NCBI RefSeq assembly: GCF_024372725.1
Contig: NZ_VOUA01000005.1
Location: 95,158-159,157 of the forward strand
Length of the DNA: 64,000 bases
Reading direction: 5' to 3'
Source: Methanosarcina sp. KYL-1
Lineage (GTDB): Archaea > Halobacteriota > Methanosarcinia > Methanosarcinales > Methanosarcinaceae
Shown: one piece after another, positions 56,963 through 64,000 of the stretch
How positions within the stretch are numbered: position 1 is the stretch's first letter
Layout: each line of letters begins with the position of its first letter
The notes under the pieces: generated by a model
Database searches by the model: none
What the model was told of the DNA's origin: nothing
Seen by the model: only the letters and a program-made list of their open reading frames with translations
Position numbers and translations under genes: made by a program

Positions 56963-59900
56963 GTTAAAATCAGACCTTAGAGGGATTGAAACTTCCTTGT
57001 GACTATGGAGCCTGCGTACCTCTACAAAGTTAAAATCAGACCTTAGAGGGATTGAAACTCTGTATTGGATTATCTCGGGAGTTTTAGAATACTTGTTAAA
57101 ATCAGACCTTAGAGGGATTGAAACATATTTTGCTCCTTTCTGAGCAGCCTTAAAAATATCGTTAAAATCAGACCTTAGAGGGATTGAAACGATGTAGGAT
57201 TTTGCATTTGTTCAGATCCCATTGAACGTTAAAATCAGACCTTAGAGGGATTGAAACGTCCTTCACTTCCTGGAGACCTCCGATGTCCGCAAGTTAAAAT
57301 CAGACCTTAGAGGGATTGAAACGGAGTCTGACCTGAAGAGGGTAGCGAAGAAGTACAAAGTTAAAATCAGACCTTAGAGGGATTGAAACGGGGCAACGTT
57401 GGGACCGCCAAAAGAGTTGTTAATCAGTTAAAATCAGACCTTAGAGGGATTGAAACGGAAGAGCCCCGGTGCTTCCGGTAGGTGCTTTCAGGTTAAAATC
57501 AGACCTTAGAGGGATTGAAACCCTGGACGGAGCCACTCACCGGGGATGTCAGGATATTGTTAAAATCAGACCTTAGAGGGATTGAAACGTATATATTCTA
57601 TATACTGTATTTTCACGTCTGATCGTTAAAATCAGACCTTAGAGGGATTGAAACTAATACAATATATAAGTAATCCCCTCTCAAGCATTCAGTTAAAATC
57701 AGACCTTAGAGGGATTGAAACCTTTATCCCGTTGAAGGGATCGAGACGGATAAAGAACGTTAAAATCAGACCTTAGAGGGATTGAAACATTGGTACCCCT
57801 ATTACTTTGAATCTGAAACCTACCGTTAAAATCAGACCTTAGAGGGATTGAAACGAGGCTACAGCAACGTGATGAGGTTCAATCCTGCCGGTTAAAATCA
57901 GACCTTAGAGGGATTGAAACGGGTTTCACCTGACCCATGAGCTCTAAAAAGACGGGGAGTTAAAATCAGACCTTAGAGGGATTGAAACCACATTTACGGA
58001 TACGAAGAGGAAAAACTAGCTATTGTTAAAATCAGACCTTAGAGGGATTGAAACGTGAAAACTTCGGATATCTTAGATAGTCTCGTAGGGCAATGTTAAA
58101 ATCAGACCTTAGAGGGATTGAAACTTTTCAGCGGCACTGGGGGGCAGGGAAAAGCGGGCAGGTTAAAATCAGACCTTAGAGGGATTGAAACCTCGTTATT
58201 CCAACCGCATTCGATACAGGAGCACCCGGTTAAAATCAGACCTTAGAGGGATTGAAACTCTTTTGATTTCTCTGTCATAATCTCACTCGTTAAAGTTAAA
58301 ATCAGACCTTAGAGGGATTGAAACGTAAGATCCTTTGGACTGGCTGCTTGCTAGTACACAGTTAAAATCAGACCTTAGAGGGATTGAAACGAGAAAAGGG
58401 AAGATGTATTGCGGGAACGTATCACAGTTAAAATCAGACCTTAGAGGGATTGAAACGCTTGAGAAGGAAGTAAGGAAACTCGGGGGGATACCGTTAAAAT
58501 CAGACCTTAGAGGGATTGAAACTTTGCTCCGGAACAACCACCTTAACCGGCTCAGCCCGGTTAAAATCAGACCTTAGAGGGATTGAAACTATGCCGAACG
58601 CCCACACTTCTTCCAGCTTTACTATGTTAAAATCAGACCTTAGAGGGATTGAAACACAATATTTAATTATGTATGCCATGCATCCGAAGTAAATGTTAAA
58701 ATCAGACCTTAGAGGGATTGAAACCTGGTGTCGAAGGGGTGTTCTTTCCAGGGTACTCGGAGTTAAAATCAGACCTTAGAGGGATTGAAACACAGCTATG
58801 GCGCAGACTTTAAGGGCGGCATTGAAAGTTAAAATCAGACCTTAGAGGGATTGAAACCAGACCTCACCGTCATTCTGTACGGGGCATCCTCAGCGTTAAA
58901 ATCAGACCTTAGAGGGATTGAAACACAATATGGACAGCCGCATTTGTCGCCGTGTATTGTGTTAAAATCAGACCTTAGAGGGATTGAAACATCCCCGGCA
59001 TAAAGTTCTGCGGCCCATGTGACAACGTTAAAATCAGACCTTAGAGGGATTGAAACCCCATACAGTTTCTTCATCATCAACTTCGCATATATCGTTAAAA
59101 TCAGACCTTAGAGGGATTGAAACTAATCTCAATTATCGCCATAGCAGCAATAATAAAATTGTTAAAATCAGACCTTAGAGGGATTGAAACAACTCCTTGA
59201 AACATATTGTATCGTATTGAATGACTGTTAAAATCAGACCTTAGAGGGATTGAAACTTAACAGATTCGATGTTTTAAAATGGTCTTTCAACATAGTTAAA
59301 ATCAGACCTTAGAGGGATTGAAACGGTACTATAATGATTCGGGAGTTTTCGAAAGCGGGGAGTTAAAATCAGACCTTAGAGGGATTGAAACAGAAATAGA
59401 ACACTGTATGTTCTGGATTATAACGGTGTTAAAATCAGACCTTAGAGGGATTGAAACTTCATTACAAGTCGGCAATGAGGAGATGTGAGGAAGGGTTAAA
59501 ATCAGACCTTAGAGGGATTGAAACCTTTTTCCCCTGCCGTGCTTCACTCCAAATGTATAACCGTTAAAATCAGACCTTAGAGGGATTGAAACTAAATCAG
59601 GAGTTAGTCCAGGCTCTTAAAGAAGCCCTGTTAAAATCAGACCTTAGAGGGATTGAAACACAGTCATGTTATAAAGTATATTATCGTCACCGACGGTTAA
59701 AATCAGACCTTAGAGGGATTGAAACATGCAATCTGAATCAGGAGAAGGTGTTTATTACTCACGTTAAAATCAGACCTTAGAGGGATTGAAACGCAATCTG
59801 TCCGGGTTGGTCCTGGTCGATCTGGGGTTAAAATCAGACCTTAGAGGGATTGAAACTCTTTTTAACATATCCGGCTTTGAAAGAAGTATACAAAGTTAAA

Positions 59901-62575
59901 ATCAGACCTTAGAGGGATTGAAACATACATAGTATCTAATAAACAAGTAAAAAGGAGTAGAGTTAAAATCAGACCTTAGAGGGATTGAAACTAGAGAGAG
60001 TACGCCCACAAAATGGGCAATGTTTACGTTAAAATCAGACCTTAGAGGGATTGAAACCCGAAATCAAAGCAGCAGCAACCCTGGAAGCATCCCGGTTAAA
60101 ATCAGACCTTAGAGGGATTGAAACGACCTTCAACCCTGGAAGCTGTCGGCCCATCTGTCCACGTTAAAATCAGACCTTAGAGGGATTGAAACAAAACACC
60201 CCTATTGGAGCAGAGGGGTCTAATAAAGTTAAAATCAGACCTTAGAGGGATTGAAACTTGCGTTATATGTATATTCAAGGGTGTGCGGTCCATGTTAAAA
60301 TCAGACCTTAGAGGGATTGAAACGTGGGTGTATGACACTGAATCAACACTGAACAACCTCGTTAAAATCAGACCTTAGAGGGATTGAAACTCATTAACGA
60401 GGATCTCGAAAGCCTAGAAATTGCACTGTTAAAATCAGACCTTAGAGGGATTGAAACATATACATAATTGCATTTCTCCCACTATGCTTATAGCGTTAAA
60501 ATCAGACCTTAGAGGGATTGAAACTCTTGGTATCGGATGGCACGGGGGGAGGTTAGAAAAAGTTAAAATCAGACCTTAGAGGGATTGAAACGTGGTTTTT
60601 TATTTTTTCTGCTAGTGCTTCGTTTTGTGGTTAAAATCAGACCTTAGAGGGATTGAAACTTTTCTTTGTCAATTTGTGGCATGTAAAATCACAACGTTAA
60701 AATCAGACCTTAGAGGGATTGAAACGTTGGTTAAGTCCTCTTGTTCCGAAGAGGAAATTATCGTTAAAATCAGACCTTAGAGGGATTGAAACGTTCCCGT
60801 TGGAGAAACATAATAATCCGTCGCACTTGCGTTAAAATCAGACCTTAGAGGGATTGAAACGCTGTCCATCTCCGGCGAGTAAGGTACCTGAACAAAGGTT
60901 AAAATCAGACCTTAGAGGGATTGAAACAATAGATGATTTTCGCATATATGACTCAGCCCTGAGTTAAAATCAGACCTTAGAGGGATTGAAACACTTTACC
61001 CAGGACCTATACACGAAATTTGAAAAAGGTTAAAATCAGACCTTAGAGGGATTGAAACACTGTCCAGTGCAAACAATATAATCGATTATACCCTGTTAAA
61101 ATCAGACCTTAGAGGGATTGAAACGTTTCAATATCTACAACGAAAACGAATCAATATCAGGTTAAAATCAGACCTTAGAGGGATTGAAACACAGTATTCC
61201 TTGAAGAACTTTTTTATCTTATCAGCGTTAAAATCAGACCTTAGAGGGATTGAAACATCGCCTTAATGCTGCATTTCCCCTATTCAATTTATGTTAAAAT
61301 CAGACCTTAGAGGGATTGAAACGGGCTCAGGGGAAACGGTGATTTCATCGAGAGGCTTGTTAAAATCAGACCTTAGAGGGATTGAAACATACATCACAGC
61401 AGATGGAGAACAAAACATACTATTGTTAAAATCAGACCTTAGAGGGATTGAAACTACCACATTTGAGAGTGTGAACGTTTTTGAATCGAGCGTTAAAATC
61501 AGACCTTAGAGGGATTGAAACCATTTTGGAAAAATGCGGGGGTTCACAGGAACGTGGTTAAAATCAGACCTTAGAGGGATTGAAACACGATCAGCTGGAT
61601 GTATGTGCCGGCGGGATCCACGTTAAAATCAGACCTTAGAGGGATTGAAACGACGAAGCGTTCAGGCCCATGCTGCGTGGGGTGGTAGTTAAAATCAGAC
61701 CTTAGAGGGATTGAAACCTTTTTTTGCAGTGGATTTGAGTGGACTCGTGATGAAGTTAAAATCAGACCTTAGAGGGATTGAAACGTACTTCACAGAGGGT
61801 CTACTGACTTACGATCTGCGTTAAAATCAGACCTTAGAGGGATTGAAACACAACGACGATACAAACGCCGCTACAGCGAAAGTAATTGTTAAAATCAGAC
61901 CTTAGAGGGATTGAAACAAGCACGGCCGAGACTGAGCCCTCCGGAGCAGACGGGTTAAAATCAGACCTTAGAGGGATTGAAACCTCATCTACCAGGTCCG
62001 CAGACAGCCCCGTTTCATCGTTAAAATCAGACCTTAGAGGGATTGAAACAACGCCTCCGGGATGCATACGAGGCTGCCAGGGCCGCGTTAAAATCAGACC
62101 TTAGAGGGATTGAAACGGGATAATTGTGTGCTCATGCCCACGGATCAGTCGGGTTAAAATCAGACCTTAGAGGGATTGAAACCGGCACCGGCTCTTTCAT
62201 GAAGTCATATGGCTCTCCGTTAAAATCAGACCTTAGAGGGATTGAAACTGATATTGGAAAGATATATGGTCCAGAAACCACTCCGTTAAAATCAGACCTT
62301 AGAGGGATTGAAACGAAACTCTTTGAGATCTCCAGGAGACACCTGGATAGGGTTAAAATCAGACCTTAGAGGGATTGAAACGTATCCAGCATAGCAGACC
62401 CCGGCGAATTCGTAAAGGTTAAAATCAGACCTTAGAGGGATTGAAACCCGGGATGCTTCCTTCATTAGGAAGTTCAAAACGACTGTTAAAATCAGACCTT
62501 AGAGGGATTGAAACAACTTTTCATCCAGGCGTCCTTCCGGGTTGTGGAAGCGTTAAAATCAGACCTTAGAGGGAT
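56963..62575 (+). CRISPR. CRISPR array, 85 repeats and 84 spacers
   Basis: Repeat is 30 bp, starting GTTAAAATCAGACC and ending AGGGATTGAAAC. I count 85 starts from 56963 to 62552; spacers are 35-40 bp, mostly 36-37. The first 84 repeats read as identical; the last (62552) is cut at GGGAT and continues CAATGACTC, the usual decay at the leader-distal end. Orientation: leader on the left, transcription on the plus strand, the same as the cas genes. The 3' part ATTGAAAC will form the crRNA 5' handle. Apparent ORFs within the array are chance products of the repeat. Confidence 0.99.
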
Positions 62576-62723
62576 CAATGACTCATCTAAATAGAAAGAT
62601 TCGATTTATGCAGGTTCTTAAATTGTTTAAGTTTTGATTGAAAACAAAACGTATTTATTTGAATAGTCTTTCTTTATATGAAATTATCATTTCCTTTTAT
62701 GGAAAGCGAAGATTTTTCTGAGT

Positions 62724-63938
62724 ATGGAAGTATCTATAATGGGGCAGAGTTCACTTTATACATTTACCGGGAACCCGTTCGTTGATGCTGGCATCTGGGC
62801 TATATGCGAGTGGTCAGGCAAAAAAAAGCCTGAAAAAATTGATTTAAAAGACCTGAGCGAATTATCCCGTGATGTTGTTCACATATATCTTACTTCAGAA
62901 TGGGCAAAGAGTCTTTACTCAGTTTTTCCGAATAATGCTGTTACCAATCCTTCTGTCAAAAATAAGGATCAGAAGCTGCTTGAGTCTTTAGAACAGTTGA
63001 TAGGGCAGATTGAGCTTCTGGATGGAGGTGGAGAGTCCGGAAACTGCATAGCCTGTGGAAGGCATGATGTGCAGGAGATACGAACAAAAACTGAGATCCC
63101 TCTCATCGGTTCTGGCACATTGATTAATTTCTTCCCTTACGGGCAGCCTGGGGCTGATTACTGCCCTTCCTGTACTCTTGCTGTCCAGTTTTCACCTCTA
63201 GTTTTTTACGCTTGCGGGAAGCTTTTGCTTCTCCACTCAAATTCGGAAAAAGTGATGCATTACTGGGCAGAAAAAGCGATAAAGGACATTCAGAAACAAA
63301 TTTCAGCAAACAGCTACAGAGGTTGTTTTGATGAAGGTTATAAAAATCCTGTTAATGCCCTTTTCCATATAATTGAGGACATAATTCTCCAATATGAAGA
63401 AAGATGGGTTGAAGAGAACCCCTCTATAAGCATGTACCATTTTACAAATTATAACCAGGGACCTGATCTTGATATCTATAGAGTTCCTACTCCTGTGTTC
63501 AGGTTTCTGGCTTTTGTTAAACAGTCAGAGCAGTTTTCAGAATGGATGAAAATTGTCAGAAGGGGCTATTTTAACTGGGACAAAATCAAGGAAGGAGATG
63601 AATACAAAAATAAAGGGAATTCTGTTTACATAAATCTTCTAAAAGGTCATTCTATTGTGAAATATTTCCTCGACAATAAAGCGAGGCAGGTCTACGGGGA
63701 TTGGCAGTTATTAGAATATTATTTGACAGAGGTAAGAAACATGAGTGCTAAGAGGTTGGATACCCTCAAGAAAGTTGGGGACAGCATCTCAGATTACATA
63801 AAGGATACTCAAAACATAAAAAGATTAAATCAGCTTGAAATGGCGAGTAATTTTGCCACATTCAGGAACCTACTTCAGTACTTCGCTAATTTTCATCTCC
63901 TCATAAACGAGGCTGTTCGATACCTTTATATGGGATAA
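62724..63938 (+). CDS. cas8b: Cas8b1/Cst1, type I-B large effector subunit
   Basis: 404 residues of the Cst1 (CxxC-CxxC) family. Marks: SLYTFTGNPFVDAGIWAICE near the N-terminus, zinc pairs CIACGRHD and CPSC (about residues 104 and 143), and a long C-terminal helical region ending FHLLINEAVRYLYMG. Cst1 recognises the PAM as part of Cascade. ATG at 62739 (MGQSS...) is an alternative start near GGAAG. Located after the array; cas7 (cst2), cas5 and cas3 are expected beyond position 64000. Shorter than some family members, so a C-terminal truncation is possible. Confidence 0.85.
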   Translation: MEVSIMGQSSLYTFTGNPFVDAGIWAICEWSGKKKPEKIDLKDLSELSRDVVHIYLTSEWAKSLYSVFPNNAVTNPSVKNKDQKLLESLEQLIGQIELLDGGGESGNCIACGRHDVQEIRTKTEIPLIGSGTLINFFPYGQPGADYCPSCTLAVQFSPLVFYACGKLLLLHSNSEKVMHYWAEKAIKDIQKQISANSYRGCFDEGYKNPVNALFHIIEDIILQYEERWVEENPSISMYHFTNYNQGPDLDIYRVPTPVFRFLAFVKQSEQFSEWMKIVRRGYFNWDKIKEGDEYKNKGNSVYINLLKGHSIVKYFLDNKARQVYGDWQLLEYYLTEVRNMSAKRLDTLKKVGDSISDYIKDTQNIKRLNQLEMASNFATFRNLLQYFANFHLLINEAVRYLYMG

Positions 63939-64000
63939 AAACTGCCTCCGTATGTCTTTTCCACCATGTAAGCCTAGATATGCCCCTAAAATTGAATTAA

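Noticed and set aside
57000..62500. ORFs inside the CRISPR array with repeating LKSDLRGIET or VSIPLRSDFN
   Set aside because: They are translations of the repeat and vary only through spacers; no start signals.

Overview
The window looks like a piece of a Methanosarcina-type chromosome (Methanosarcinaceae, Euryarchaeota). Evidence: archaeal information-processing genes (Spt4, RpoE', aIF2-gamma, S24e, S27ae), glycerol-1-phosphate dehydrogenase (archaeal lipid synthesis), PurP, a Kae1-Bud32 fusion, two DUF1638 proteins, a disaggregatase-related surface protein and a CRISPR repeat ending in ATTGAAAC. Species assignment is not possible from the sequence alone.

Layout. 1-2560: 5' part of a secreted beta-helix/disaggregatase-repeat surface protein (minus strand, runs off the window). 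2561-4193: AT-rich, with one decayed coding remnant. 4194-13116: a seven-gene minus-strand glycan cluster (deacetylase, FemAB-like, DegT aminotransferase, DUF354, GT4, polytopic membrane protein, flippase) that is AT-rich compared with the rest, suggesting transfer. 13117-15207: mostly decayed or non-coding. 15208-24781: radical SAM protein, ferredoxin, cyclase, pilin-like protein, a hypothetical gene with a likely frameshift, rdgB, kae1-bud32, a 1010-residue TPR protein and two small pentapeptide-pattern ORFs. 25443-28938: a compact transcription/translation operon (aIF2-gamma, PIN, rpoE', spt4, dephospho-CoA kinase, S24e, S27ae). 29453-36432: purP, SpoIIM-like and DUF63 membrane proteins, egsA, UPF0179, DUF2150. 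36977-41655: sugar/glycogen genes (GT4, galT, GT3-type glycogen synthase). 41992-52404: DUF1638 pair, two related small membrane proteins flanking an ABC ATPase, GNAT, adenine deaminase, a coiled-coil membrane protein and an AlkD-like protein. 52405-53821: long intergenic region with a ~125-bp duplication, micro-ORFs and a MITE-like element. 53822-63938: type I-B CRISPR-Cas (cas6, cas4, cas1, cas2, leader, array of 85 repeats, cas8b1/cst1), with the rest of the effector operon presumably beyond the right edge.

How parts work together: the glycan cluster has all steps for building, modifying and flipping a surface polysaccharide, and sits next to a surface protein related to disaggregatase, the enzyme that breaks down the Methanosarcina matrix. 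The adaptation genes and the array share one strand, so cas6-4-1-2, leader and array form one block with the effector genes on the far side of the array. A notable background feature is the abundance of short tandem repeats (13-23 bp units, plus an AAAT tract) in the gaps between genes. No tRNA, rRNA, complete insertion sequence or pyrrolysine-type in-frame amber gene was recognised.
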